The notes below the pieces were generated by a model. That model made no database searches. It saw only the letters and a program-made list of their open reading frames with translations, and had not been told where the DNA came from. Shown one piece after another: positions 14,480 through 46,833 of a stretch of 64,000 nt of DNA (position 1 is the stretch's first letter; every line of letters begins with the position of its first letter). A program made the position numbers and the translations under genes. Source of the stretch: Whitmania pigra (taxonomy: Eukaryota; Annelida; Clitellata; Hirudinida; Haemopidae); the NCBI GenBank assembly GCA_021613335.1, contig JAJTWR010000416.1, positions 1 to 64,000 of the forward strand, written 5' to 3'.

Positions 14480-15053
14480 CCCATGCGACAAGAACATTTG
14501 GTACGCCACTAATCTAAAATCGCAATTTCTACCGCTTTTGCCTCGCTATCTTTTCTCAGGCTGTTTGCCTAGACCAAGAGATCAATATTTTTGGTTTTGC
14601 ACTTTCGTCCATTTATATTCGAAATTCTCAGTCTATCACATCCCTGTTGTATTTTTGAGTTTTCAGCTTCTTCCTCAACACGATCATGTCATCTTCATCT
14701 GCTTTTTGTTTTGAGGTTACAACTGCCTGTCTCTCTTCCTCATGCAATGCTTCCAAATAAATTTGAAACCTCTGCCTCAATGCTTTAAAATGGCTCAGGT
14801 AGATTTATCAATTTTAAAATTGCCCAAACCTTCAGCACTGTTGATATGGTCTTTATTCATCGTCCTTGAATTCAAGCTCATCTTTTTTCCAAATCAAACT
14901 TTTACATATAGAGAAACCTTTTTCAACAGATGCCTGACCATGACTCAAAGTTAGCAAAACTGTTATTATGTTCCTCCATATCAATGTATAATCATTACAA
15001 CTTCCCAAGCGCTCTTTGAAGAAAATATCGAGTCTGCTCCCTTTTGTATGCAT
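14480..15053 (-). pseudogene. Transposon-derived coding remnant
   Basis: On the minus strand, 15053 down to about 14853 reads as a 66-codon open stretch containing VLLTLSHGQASVEKGFS. This resembles the C-terminal (LTLSHGxAxVERGFS) segment of transposase-like proteins that are multicopy in invertebrate genomes. Below it, other frames give charged helical text (for example HEEERQAVVTSKQKADED near 14,750), broken by stops. There is no intact start, no introns can be assigned and no terminal repeats are seen. The family assignment (hAT-like) is from memory of the motif and is uncertain. It is best treated as a dead fragment next to the satellite. Confidence 0.45.
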
Positions 15054-15059
15054 TATAAT

Positions 15060-15925
15060 TGTCCTGTATATTTACAAATATACACTAGATGTCACAGTAT
15101 TAAGACTTTGATGTATCAAACAGACAAGCTAACGAACGTTATAGTAAACTTAATTGGGTGCGACTAGAACAAAGGGTCCGAATTACCCGCTAATTGTTAT
15201 TTAAACAAAACTGTTACTTATAAAATTATTTTTTAGTACCTTCGTTGTTTTAGGACCTTCCTCATTTTAAGACTTTTTAGTACCAAAAAACCGAATTTCT
15301 GATCGGTGCAAACCATGCTGAAACCTAATTCATTTTTTCTCATATTTAAAAGTCACGGAGGTCCATGACACCCCAAATCCACCACTGATAGCCAATCATC
15401 GTCTGGAGGCTTCACTCCACCCAAGTACTAAAAAAAGTAAGTTACAGACAGCCTCAGCAGACACCCCACACCTCAGTTCCCCACAGCCTTTGACCACGTA
15501 CCCGCAATGTTCGGACCACGCGACCTCTCCTAACTTTTACATTTATCCATTCAGACCTCCACCGATATTCCATCATCAAAACTATGAAGCGAAAGTTTTC
15601 AAGCCTCTCTAGCTATTTCATAATTATAATCAACCAACCAACTTCCACACTAGAATGACACCGACGAAACTGAAAAAGTTTGAGTGCCTACACAATTCTA
15701 AAACACTGGCGATAAAGATTCTGGGAGATAGGACGAAACATTCCTGTGATATGAGTAAGACTATGCTTATAATTTCGACTGTTCCCTCTCGACGAGTCAC
15801 GATCTCACAAACTCCCACTTTCCAACTGAAATAAAAAACAAAAAAATGTTTTAAAAAGATTGCTGCTTATTTAGGTTAAGATATTTTAATTTATTATTTT
15901 CAGTGGAATTAAATCAGTTTATTAA
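15060..15925. other. Intergenic, no gene seen
   Basis: Unique AT-rich sequence between the transposon remnant and the pyrophosphatase stop codon. No frame shows protein similarity that I recognise. On the minus strand an AATAAA (forward TTTATT, 15918-15923) lies a few bases past the pyrophosphatase stop and could serve as its polyadenylation signal. Confidence 0.6.
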
Positions 15926-18900
15926 TTAACCTTCATCAGGGATGTCCTTTGGAGGAGACTGACCAGGGTTCTAAAGATAATAAAGATAATGACAACATTA
16001 TAAATCATAAGAGATACAGTAGGTTTATTGATGTTATTAGAAACAATTAGTTTTAATGTGAGGACCAAGAAAATCGGCATCCTTCTGGAATGGAAACCAC
16101 ATTTTATGTTTTAGTCACACCTAATTAGAACTCAACACCTATTGCTTATTGTCCTAAAGTTCAATAAACCTAATGTGCAATTGCAACATGAACAGGCATA
16201 ATTTCTAAATAAATAAATTTAAGCACACAATTCTGCCTGCAAAAGGCATAATATAAGCAAAAAAAAAACATTCCAAAAAAGACTTTATCAAAGCAATTCA
16301 AATTCAAATGTGAATTTCTTGGATATCTAGGCCTGTAATACTTTCGAAAGCAAAACTCAACTTACAGCATCAACAATGGCCTTTGCCTCATCAGCTGAGA
16401 TTTTTGACTCGCATCCATCTCTAGTGGTGTTGAGGCTAAAATTTGAAATCAAATTATGCAATTCTTGTTTGCATTTGAGATTTAAGATGGCATTGAATTT
16501 TTTTCTTGAAAATATTCTTGTGAACAGATTCAGTAAGTAAGCTGTGAAACCAAGTAAATAAAATCACTTAGCTAATTATCTCAGCAACTAATTTTGAATT
16601 AATGACATCAATTATCCTAATAATTATGGTAATAATGTTGATAAATCATCATCATTATGTACAGACTACCGAACAACACTTAAGATGAACATCTTCAAAC
16701 TACCAAAGGTCAAAGACCGTTCTCATAAAATATTAATCACCAAGGTCTCAGAAAGCTAAAAAAATCAACCATTCACAAGTTGTGAATCAAGTCTCAAGAT
16801 CCTCTTAAAATGTTAGAAAAAAATTCACATTCTTTATGAAGGAAGCAAAACTGACCAAGAAATTTTGCCTTTATCACTTTCACCTTTTATGAGCTGCAGC
16901 CAGTGGTGGTTGGCCTGTTCGACAACCTCGAGAGCAAATTTCTGTACGAGCAGGAACACTAGTTATACATTTTGTAACAGCCATTAATTTGATCTAATTA
17001 GGTTTTCTATCAAACCTGGTCTTTGAATTGCCCATCGAAAGCGAATTTGTTCTCCGGCTTTCCGGTCGGGATCTTGTAAATCTTGAACCACTCGTGAGTT
17101 GCCTGTCGAGAATACAATGATTCCAGAAAATAATCATTTTTTGTGAACATAAAGTATGCAATGACATCTGATAATTAATAGCAAATGTTTAAAATTAAGC
17201 AATAAATTATTTTATGCCATGAACAAAAACAATTGCAAAGATATAAAAAAAAGGATGAAATCAAACTCACATTCAACAATCCAGGCATGGTCTTGTCAAC
17301 ATCTCCAATATCTGAAATGAATCAGAAACAGCAGGTATTCAAACAAACTGAGGCAAGATAAAGAAAGGTATCATCTGAAGTTCATCTAAATTCACAAAGA
17401 TAAAATAAAAACAGGAAACCATGTGAAAATGAAGCAAGATCAATCAAGTTCACCTTTCATTTTGGCTGCCAAAGGATCCTTCACATCAATTGCAATGAGC
17501 TTCCAGTCAGTCTCTCCTTCAAAATTAAATGCAAATTGCAGATCATAATTCAAAGTAAATCCTACTAAACAAAAACTAAATTAGAATCTTCTACTGCAGA
17601 ACTTATCAAGAGAGATCTATAAATTCCAAGAATCTCAAGATGATTAAGTAGAAGCTTAAAAGTTGATAAGTTAAAAAATCAATCGCCATGAAACAGGTGA
17701 GACGGTGATGTCACGAATAAGCAGGAATACCTTCGTCAATTAGTCCGAGCACTCCGAGAACCTTTACCTGGACGACTTCACCTCGTTTCTTGATCTGCAC
17801 AGGTGTTAAATGCAACTCAGAGATATGAAGGATGCTATTATACACGATGCAGGTAGCAATGCGATGAAAGGAAAATTGCAAAGGTATTTAGCAATCACAA
17901 TTTTATTGTTTCCTTAATTGGAATATTACAAAAATGACTACCATATAACAAATAATTACAATAATCCTCCATCAGCAATTACAAGCACATGCAACAAAAT
18001 TGTTTTGTATCCTCCACTGACATCATTCAGAAAATTAAAATTCCATTCTCAGAAAAACTTATCACTGAGAGCACTTGTATGCTTTATCATTAAATCTCTT
18101 GTAATCAATTACTTCCTGCAAAACCTGCACTCACCCTGGATCCAATCTCACAGACATCAATGGGATCGTTGTCACCTTTCTGAAGGGTACCTTTATCCAC
18201 AACATTGGGATCCTCCCAGGTCTATTGAATAAAAATTTTTTTTTTAATTTATGCCAACAACAACCACAAAACTGTGTCCAATGGATGAGTTAGCTCAACT
18301 TTTAATCTTCAATTTTTATTTTGGTTTCAAAAGCACCTAGAAATTACCTAACGTAAATCATAAAATTGAAACATCAGGAAACATTTAAAAACACTTATAA
18401 ACATAAAAAAATACTTTTTTGTCATGGGAATGGAATAATATTAACCTGTGGCAGAGCACCATAATTCCAGATGTACCCGTTGTAAGGGAAACAATTGTGC
18501 ACAAATCTTAGCTTGCCTTTCTTTATGTCTTGTTTGATGGGATTCAGTTTGTCTTCCTTGGAGATCTGCAGTGAATGCTTAATGCTTTACACATGTAACT
18601 AATTACTGAAATTGAATATTGAAATAAATGTTTTATTAGCAAGGTTTATTTCTTGTAAAGCTAATGAGCTAATCACTTGACATGTTTGTTTTACATGCAG
18701 GCTATTGTGCCTTCAAATTTCTATTTCAATCCTCACATTTAGACACAGAAAAAAAATCTTTAAATAATAATAATTTAGTACAGCTTGTGAGTCTTAAGAG
18801 TTTGAAAGTTACTTGTATTGTTAAACTTTCTATTATTTAAAATGTGTTACATAACTCGACACCTAATTACATAACACATGTCATGCAAATTATTTCTGCC

Positions 18901-19866
18901 AAGAGCTCCATCATGGAAAGGACACAAGCCTATTGTTTACTTCTTGAACACTCAGAGCTGAGGAAGAAAAATCAATAAAGAGATGCTACCAACATCTGCC
19001 TATTAATAGATACCAGATTGTTGCCAGATCTGGCTACATACATGCTCACAAGGTTGATTTTTGGAAAGTTCTCCTAAATTTAATTTAATGGACTCCCATA
19101 AACCTACAATTTCCAGTTCATCAAACTGGCATATTAAAACTTTTAACTTAACAACTATATAAACTAAATGGATATGTAAGAATATCACCACAATTAAAAT
19201 ATGTGGATATGAAAGCATTAGTCACCTCATTTATCTAGTTAATTTTGTCTATGATTGTTTAACAGCAGAAGCATTTGGCATTGTTATTTTACTTTCCTTT
19301 CATTGCAACTTTCCATTACTACTTTCACAAATTTCACCAGTTAATTTAAGTATTTAATGCTTACTGGACCATGTGGCCTCAGCACAATTGAAACTAAAAA
19401 ACTAAGGCAAAGTCGAAAACGAACCTCCATCTTGGCGTTTGTCCATCTAGGTACTTCAACGACCATATTGAAAACGTTCTTGCTCTTGTCGGCATGAAGA
19501 GGAATGTCGTGAAACGGAGAAACATGGAGGCCATTCTTATCGACTGAAATGTTTATTCCGACAATTAAAACAAAGTTATAAGCCCTAATTTACTCGAAAA
19601 AAGCCGCGAAGCATGGCGTAACGCCAACTCGAATCAGACGAAACACGAAAGCATGACTGCTCACCAAAATATACTCTGTAATCAAGCGAATAAAGAGCGC
19701 CCTTTTCAACGAATGAATAGGACATTTTTGAAGATGATGTGAATCGTCTGACTTCCGAACCAACGAGGAGGGAGCACCGGACCTGCTTGACTAATGAACT
19801 GAAGATAGCCGGCCTCATACGCGCCAGCAAACCACGAGAAAATCCGATATTCATAGCCAAGGCCAC
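15926..19866 (-). CDS. PPA: Inorganic pyrophosphatase (family I), 11 exons
   Basis: Hydrolyses pyrophosphate to two phosphates, driving biosynthetic reactions. Exons by phase and homology: 19866-19665, 19543-19425, 18565-18446, 18221-18135, 17794-17731, 17516-17454, 17311-17271, 17102-17016, 16941-16856, 16435-16366, 15958-15926. They sum to 972 nt (323 residues plus stop). The family I signature DNDPIDV is at residues 164-170. Also seen are [12 protein letters not shown] (exon 2), the [15 protein letters not shown] block across exons 3/4, GETDWK at the exon 5/6 join and a C-terminal [10 protein letters not shown]. Two starts are possible. The first ATG (19866) adds 47 residues rich in Arg and Ser and almost free of acids, a likely mitochondrial presequence. 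The second (Met48, 19725) gives the usual cytosolic length, [20 protein letters not shown]. Intron 9 uses a GTCAGT donor, required to restore KISCLNTT. The neighbour UBFD1 is divergent. Confidence 0.95.
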
Positions 19867-20814
19867 GCCTGTGAAGTTTAGGCTGCTAATGAATGCTAAA
19901 ATAGCTTCCTACACAAACAATAGATTTATAATGTAATTAAAATTATTTAGATTGTCGTCGATTAAGCGTTTTTGTGACTTTGATCGTCCACTTTGGACTT
20001 TCTTTACTTGCATTAAAAAGTAATTTTAACTTCAAAAATTTTAATGAAATACATTTTAAAATATGTTTAATGCACTGGTGATAAAAACTAATGTAAATAT
20101 TAACAACTTTCTGAACAGTTCATTTATATCTGATTGAATTTAACTTTATTCAGACTTGCTCAAATTTAAAAGAGCATAACATTTTAGTTATTGTTTTTTA
20201 TTAATATTTTCACCAGTTTCTCAACATTTAGACATACATACATAATGAAATATTATACATATATAACAAAATTGCCATTGCAATTTTCATTGTGAGGACT
20301 GAAAAACAACCAATTTATGCTGATTATCTGAAAAATTATGAAAAAAAATGAACAAAAACTAATCATTAAGAATTGTGGCAAATAAATTTATACACTTTTT
20401 AACAATTATTGAAAAACTATTTTCTTAAAATTTCATGTCCATTCTCTGTAATGCTATTGGACGGGTTCGCGAACGTTATTTTGCTTTCTGTTTTGTATAC
20501 TGCGCTTTATTGTGTCTTTATTAATATATATTTCGAGAAATTAAATTAAGTAATTGTTTTTCTAAGCTGTGATTTTTAGGAGTCTCAAAAAGCGAAGGCT
20601 AGTGATTCATTTTTTACTCAAAAGTTTTGTTTGGCAGAAATACTGTGCGCTACTTAACAGTTTAATACAGGTGTTGAAATGCTGATTTCTGTAATAGAAC
20701 TCGGTATTAGATACATTGGTTTCTATTACACATGGTTATGAGTCAGGACTGGTGGTTTCTTTAAAGTAACATTGCCTTACTATTTGTTAAGATCAGAAGG
20801 TGGGGATTGTAGAA
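19867..20814. promoter_or_regulatory. Shared divergent promoter region (PPA / UBFD1)
   Basis: 948 bp separate the first ATG of the pyrophosphatase (-) from the ATG of UBFD1 (+). The stretch has no coding similarity and must hold both 5' untranslated regions and both promoters. I cannot assign a TATA box or initiator with confidence because the sequence is AT-rich throughout. Confidence 0.6.
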
Positions 20815-22724
20815 ATGTCAGATATGCCTAATAGTGAAAGTCAGTTTGAAAAAGAGACTGTTTCTGAAGATAACCACTTCGACGGAGAAGTTGTCAATGA
20901 ACAGGGTTTGTATCAATTTTGTTTAAAAAAATTGTATTTATAAATTTATTTTATTGAACCTTATTTAGTAATTGTCATCTTTCCTGTGATTAGTAGTTAA
21001 TTTGGTTTATTTGAAAGATATTTTAGCAAGCATTTTTATAAGTAATTTGTTCTTTTAATGTATATTTCTACACTAAAATTACTGGAAAGAAAGTTTTGGT
21101 TTTAATTGCTGCTTGCATTATTTTCTTTTAGAGCAAAAGGAAAATGAACCAACTAATGACCAGACTAAAGAGATGGTCTCGTTCAAAGTCATTTACAATA
21201 AACAGACATACGACGTCACATTTCCTCTAGATGATCCCGTCACATCTTTAAAGAATCACATAGAAAAACTAACAGGTTTCTTTTGGAAGCCTTTGTTAAT
21301 CTGGTGTTTTTTAAAAAAAACAGTCCGTCCGTTTCAAAAGAAATACACTGTTTTTCATTTGCAGACGTACCGGTCAACATGCAGAAAATTATGTTTCGAG
21401 GTAGATTAGATTGATGACTAATGCAATGGAACTCAACAACATTTGAATGTACTTGTTTTTCCATGCAGGAAGGATGAAAGAAGATGCAACGCTCAGAGAG
21501 AATAAAGTTGTGCCCGGTTCAAAACTCATGGTCATCGGAAGCACAATGAATGCCGTGCTATCCGTCAATCAGGTAGCACCCAAAGCTGCAAAGGAAACTC
21601 CGGCCCCCGAGGCATCAGGGAAAGAACCCCTTTGCAAGCAAAAGGTTGAACTTTTTGAACTCGTTCATGAGTTAAATTTTATTTATACGTAATTTGGTGA
21701 ATGGATTTGGTCACACTTTTCCGCAACAATGTCAGAGATCTTCTTTACAAAAAAAAAGTTCGACAAATGATAAATTTCTCTTTGTCTCCTTCATACAAAC
21801 GTCTAACAAAGTAACTAAAAATTCCATCCAGCCTCATAAAACTGTGTTGGACAAACATGGAGTGCCAGAAGATGCCATGCCAGGAATAAAAGACTGCCAT
21901 GAACCCCTTCCACCATTTCCAATATCTGGCATGTACAACAAGTCTGGTGGAAAGGTGCGACTCACCTTCAAACTAGAAACAGACCAGCTATGGATCGGAA
22001 CGAAAGGTGAGAAAGCAATCAGGCGATGGAGGTCAGATGTGCTTCAGTTACCAATTGATATCTTTTTAATCATTTTGCTGAAGACCACTCGAATTGTAGA
22101 TTTGTAAATAGGGTTGCATTCTGCCATTTTTAAATCACATTTACATTCTTTTAGAGAGGACAGAGAAGATAGGACTTGGTTCAATCAAGAACGTTATCAG
22201 CGAGCCCATCGAGGGACACGAGGAATACCATATCATGGTGACGAAGCTTACTCGATACCTTTTGAAATCATATTCTATATTTTTACAACTCCAAACCAAT
22301 AATCTGTATCACAATGTAACACAATGATTAAATTATTTGTTAGTGACACTCTGATGAGGAGTTGAAAATTACCGTTTTTTGCTTGTCGAGTAAATTCCTG
22401 ACGGGCGTGCAGGATAGCCGAATGGGTTACGTGCCTGCATACGGCGGTAATGGCAACAGTCGTAATGTGTCGTGTTCGAAACCCAGCCTGCACTGCCACC
22501 AGCGCCCTTGGGAAGGAGTGCTATATAAATGGTTACAAGAAGCACCTCTGACGCTATGCATATGGCGCTATATAAACGAAATTACAATTACAATTTATTC
22601 CATTCTCTCACAGGCTTTGCAACTCGGTCCGACTGAAGCATCGAGGTACTGGTTATACTGGGTTCCAGGACAATACGTCAACTCCATAAAGGACACCATC
22701 CTAGGCAACTGGCAATACTACTGA
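20815..22724 (+). CDS. UBFD1: UBFD1, ubiquitin-like domain protein, 7 exons
   Basis: Homologue of ubiquitin family domain-containing protein 1, whose molecular role is poorly defined. Exons: 20815-20905, 21132-21275, 21365-21400, 21469-21644, 21832-22006, 22155-22237, 22614-22724. They total 816 nt, 271 residues. The first 45 residues are acidic and low in similarity. A ubiquitin-like fold follows at about 47-118 (SFKVIYNKQTYDVTFPLDD, VNMQKIMFRGRMKEDATLRE, SKLMVIGST). The family's own C-terminal domain comes next, with ISGMYNKSGGKVRLTFKLE, DQLWIGTKERTEK, SIKNVISEPIEGHEEYHIM and LGPTEASRYWLYWVPGQYV, ending in GNWQYY. All junctions are GT-AG with consistent phases; exon 3 is only 36 bp. Intron 6 contains a SINE. 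An AATAAA at 22857-22862 is a good polyadenylation signal. Confidence 0.96.
22405..22606 (+). mobile_element. tRNA-derived SINE in UBFD1 intron 6
   Basis: The head looks like a polymerase III promoter: an A-box-like ATAGCCGAATGGGTTA at about 22,414 and a B-box-like GTGTTCGAAACCC at about 22,471. The body is shared with the copy at 49,433. The tail, CACCTCTGACGCTATGC followed by GGCGCTATATAAACG and an ATTACA run, resembles the 3' end of the LINE fragment at 56,296. It is therefore a tRNA-headed SINE with a LINE-like tail. Confidence 0.7.
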
Positions 22725-24028
22725 GGGCCTTCAAAAGCTGCTGAACGATATTTGACGAATTGTTGCAAAATCTCCGATGCGAGCATTGTGCGCTCGCAAA
22801 ACTTGCTAACGAGACCTCAAACGTTGGAAGATGTTTTTCAAACAAACGAGTGGAGAAATAAAACACGCTGTGCTCCTGAACTTGTTTGAATTTTTCATTT
22901 TATTAAAGCTATTGCAATGATTAAACTCTTTATTCGAGCAATTCGGAGCGTCGCGATCTTTAGAATGAACTTTAGACGAGAGATTGAAAACACATAAGAA
23001 AAATGAAAGAATCTCGTGCAAGTGGTCTTGAATGAGCCATTGTTGATCATGAACCATCCTGCAAATGTCAATTCAAGCGGCTACAGTTAAGAAAAAGAAA
23101 AATCACGTCTCTCTTAAGTTAATAACAACAGAAGTAAGAATCACAACAGGACGTCTAAAACGGGAAATCCATCAGGAGTATTTACAATCAGCAATAAAAT
23201 TATAGAAAAATATTCACAATCAAATTTGTCCTACGAGTCGCGAGGACCGAGAATAGCACGATTGAATAAGTGAAAACACCAAGAGATTTAAAGTTATAAT
23301 AGGACAATAATCAACCACAATTTGCTTCAATCACATCTCAGATGCCAAATTGCCTGAATTTCAAAAATTAAACCCAAAAACGTCAAATATTCGACAGTCT
23401 CGCCAGAAGAGTTTTTGTTGCGATTTACATCGGTAATTACTTTCAAATAAATAACAGCAGCAGCTGTGGCATCATGTAAATGATTTCACTGTGGACATAA
23501 ATAAATGCTCGGATGGCAGTCACACCTGCAACAACCTGAATCTAACTAAGAATTCTTGCAAAATGAAGAACAATTACGATGAGAACAACAACACTCAATG
23601 TGCAGGACAACAGAATAAGCGCCCAGATAAATTTCTTGAGAGCGAAATTATAATGTCTCAAATCACTCAAGGGCAGACCTGAAACTCAACATATCTCTTT
23701 CCAGTCATGCCTATGAATTGAAACTTTCCAAGAATATTCAACATGTTGAATTTAATTAAATTAAAGCCGCTAATTAAATTTTATGAAACAAAGTCATGGT
23801 CAAGTTCTGAAACGGCAGGGTATCATCAATGAACACCAAAGAGATAAATTCTCCGTCAGCACCACAGAGATAATGGAAAGACAAAAAACTCTTCTCGGCG
23901 CCATCGGACGGACGGCGGAAACATTTTCAATCGACGAGAATAGTCACCACTAACACTTGGAGGAAGCAGTTGCTGAGACAGAACAATAAATTTTCCTCCT
24001 TGTGCTTAGGTGATGTTAATGCTGAGAC
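22725..24028. other. 3' untranslated regions of UBFD1 (+) and CaMKII (-)
   Basis: The two genes converge here. UBFD1 has AATAAA at 22857-22862. On the minus strand, AATAAA occurs at 22904-22899 and 22934-22929, so a CaMKII transcript could end within a few tens of bases of the UBFD1 end and would have a 3' untranslated region of about 1.1 kb. No other coding similarity was seen. A 63-codon open frame at 23491-23682 looks spurious. Confidence 0.55.
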
Positions 24029-43931
<19,903 letters not shown>

Positions 43932-44462
43932 TTTGCTTCTTTACGAACTGGCAATTATAAACATTGCAGACCATTGAGAATCGAGACTGCCGTAGGCACT
44001 AGTCGAGATATTATATCCCAAAAAGCAATAAATTTAATAGGTTTACATTTGCATAGAAAAATATATAAAATACACAATATTTATATGTAAATAAATTTAT
44101 ATACATCGAATTTCGATTTGGTTTTGCAGTTTAACGTAATACTTTGTCGACTTACTGTACACGAATGCATAAAAAGCCTAATAATTTGATAAAATTATAA
44201 AATTGCAAAAATTAAGAGTCTTTATAACATAAAATCGCTGGTTAATTGAATATATCAAAAAGTCCATAAGAATTGTGCTAAGGCATTAAAAGTAACTGAA
44301 TAATGTAATGATTAGATTTGGTTTAAAAATTTTTTTTAAATAAATATTTAATTGCTTAAATCATTTACTTATTTGTTTAACATTAAAGTTAGTTCATCTT
44401 AAGCAATCGCGGGACTTGATGTGTGTAAACAACAAGGCTCTGTTCTGTTGCTTTGTGGAGTG
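43932..44462. promoter_or_regulatory. Shared divergent promoter region (CaMKII / CBX)
   Basis: 531 bp separate the CaMKII ATG (43931, -) from the CBX ATG (44463, +). The sequence is very AT-rich and non-coding. Both transcription starts should lie here unless non-coding 5' exons exist elsewhere. No core promoter motif can be named reliably. Confidence 0.55.
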
Positions 44463-46191
44463 ATGGAATTGTCAAGCACTGGGGAGCGTATTTATGCCGT
44501 ACAGAAACTTATCAATAAAAGAATTAATAGAGTTCGTTTTTTAAATTTCATAGTTTTTGTTTTAGTATTTGCTTTAATTTTAAAAAAAGAATAAACAGGC
44601 AGTAATTCAGCTAACCATTATTTTTCATGTAACTTATACTTATGCATTATATTTGAAGTGATTGTTTTGTTTTTAAACATTTATTTTTGAAAATTAGGAA
44701 ACACATATTACGTTCATAAGTAATATTAAAGAAGAATGATATAGAAATACAATTGTGGACCTTTGATCAATCTTAACAGCAAAGACAATTTGTGTCAGCT
44801 GCGACTAGAAACAATTGTGTAATCTGTTTTTTTAGATTAATATTGCACATATTGCCTCCATTGTCGTTGTGCTTGAATTTTCAAAAGTTATCTAATTTAA
44901 TTTTTTCAAGCATTACAAAAAACTATGTCTTTACCATTTCAGGGCAGAGTTGAGTATTTGGTAAAATGGAAAGGCTGGAGCAGCAAGTGAGGATACATGC
45001 AATTGCATTTTTTTTAAAATTTAAAACTTATTAAATATATTCTAGTCAGAAATTACGTGAAATATTAAATACTGGTAGCATGATTGTATATTTTTTGTGT
45101 TTTCAGATATAACACCTGGGAACCAGAGGAACATATCCTTGATGAAAGATTACTGAAGTCATTCGAGTTGAGGTAATTTTTAATAAGTTGAAATGTTTTT
45201 GGAAATATTGGGACAACTTGTTAAAAATGACGTGTCTTGTTTAATAGCTAATCGATGATCTTGGGTAGTTGTTAAATTTTTGGTTAAATGCCAAGCTTAA
45301 AATGCTAATTAAATTAAATAATAATAATTTTTTTTTTAAGAAAAAGAAAAAAACTTCAAGGTCTCTCAGAAAGAAAGGTGGCTGAAGTATCAGTTTATCA
45401 ATCAAAAAATTATCACTCCTCATGAAGTTGTTAATATTTTGTTTTACCAGGACTTAGATGCCCAGAATAAAATAGATGCAATAGAAGATGATAATGAGTT
45501 GAGTTCTTCCAGTGACTCAGATGAGGACTTTCAAGGTCAGAGTTCATTGGACGAGAAGGAACAGGGGATCACAAAGAAAGTACAAAAAATCACAAGGAGC
45601 ACGGTAGACACTCCTGTCGATGAAGCTTCTACTTCGCATGCATCTCCATCTAAAACGACTTCCATTAACCATGGTCCTCGTCTGCCATCAGCTATCGATA
45701 ATGGAATCCACCAAGAACAAAAGATATCAGAGCCAAAAAAGAACCATGAATTCCAAATTAAAAGAGGCAGAGGACGCCCCCCAAAGCAGTTGAGTCTTCA
45801 GAATTTTTCTTTAGGTGCCTACAGGTCCACAATCCCATCATCCACCACTTCAAGTCTTCAAGGCAGCTCATTAAAAAGAAAAAGAGGAAGGCCGCTAGGA
45901 TCAAAGAACAAAATCAGGGATGATGTCGCACCACTAGCGGCATCTTCGAAGGGCTCTAAAGAAATATTGTCATCAAAAACAGGCAACGAAGTTATTAGTG
46001 ATGGCAGTCACCTGTTGGTCGAGAATTCTGCATCCGATGCGATTTGGCGGATTCCGGAGAGCTCAAGACACCTCTTGGACAAAGTCTGCATTACTGACGT
46101 TACTGCAAACTCTTGCACCATCACGATACGTGAAAGTTCATGCCAAGATGGATTTTTCACATCTTCAGAAGTCATTGGCAACAACACGTGA
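44463..46191 (+). CDS. CBX: Polycomb-type chromobox protein (CBX), 5 exons
   Basis: Reader subunit of canonical Polycomb repressive complex 1: the chromodomain binds H3K27me3 and the C-terminal box contacts RING1. Exons: 44463-44531, 44943-44986, 45107-45172, 45341-45386, 45451-46191; 966 nt, 321 residues. The start MELSSTGERIYAVQKLINKR matches vertebrate CBX2/4/6/7/8, and [20 protein letters not shown] completes the aromatic-cage chromodomain (about residues 9-60). A basic KRKKLQ stretch follows. Exon 5 begins acidic, then carries two AT-hooks (KRGRGRPPK, about 179-187, and KRKRGRPLG, about 217-225). It ends in the CBX C-box (ITDVTANSCTITIRES, then DGFF). The exon 4 donor is ambiguous: GTATCA after 45386 or GTGGCT after 45377 both keep phase 0. 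Intron 4 is only 64-73 bp. AT-hooks make it most like CBX2. Confidence 0.93.
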
Positions 46192-46833
46192 TGTGTCTGA
46201 GTCTTAAAGTGAAATGCCTTAAAATTTGGCCTTAAAAATTGTGCATTTTTGCTATTCCTGGTTTAATTTGAATCTGATTCTTGACTGATCTGTTTTTTTT
46301 AATGACTTTTCTGCTTTGCTCACTTAACAACTTATCTGAATTTGTTGCTTTTGGTTTTTGGTTTGCAATGGAGATTTAAGTTGCTCAAAGCCCATTTGAG
46401 AAGTATCCATTTGGTCGTTGTCATTGGATAAGCGTAAAACGGGTATGCCAGGCATATATTTAATATATAATTATGATATTTAAAACAAATAGAAGGGTCT
46501 CATAATTAAATCTTAAATATTATTTTAAGCTGGTATAAATGGCTTTGAAGCTATGGGTCGGATGCCCCACAGGAAGGGATACGCTGCTCTGGTGAACCAT
46601 CGCTAATTAGAACATTTTGCTGTGGAGTGGCCAGGTTAGGATTTTAAGATTGGTCAAAGACGGGACAAAATTTTGTTTGTTTATGTTGATATTGCAAGAG
46701 TAGCTTATAGTAATGGTGGAATAGGGGCAAACAATTAATTTCGCAACACACCTTGTTCAATGGAGAGAAGCAATTTTTAGACGACCCCTCAAGATCAGTT
46801 TGTTTATATCTGCGTCGTTGCTCCTACTCCTAT
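46192..46833 (+). other. CBX 3' region and DUSP19 upstream region
   Basis: 642 bp between the CBX stop and the phosphatase ATG, on the same strand. There is no AATAAA; ATTAAA at 46505-46510 is a possible signal for CBX. A frame upstream of and continuous with the phosphatase ATG is open from 46753 but has no earlier ATG. Confidence 0.5.

Noticed and set aside
23491..23682. 63-codon Asn/Cys-rich frame in the CaMKII 3' region
   Set aside because: Low-complexity, no similarity, and it lies antisense in the inferred 3' untranslated region.
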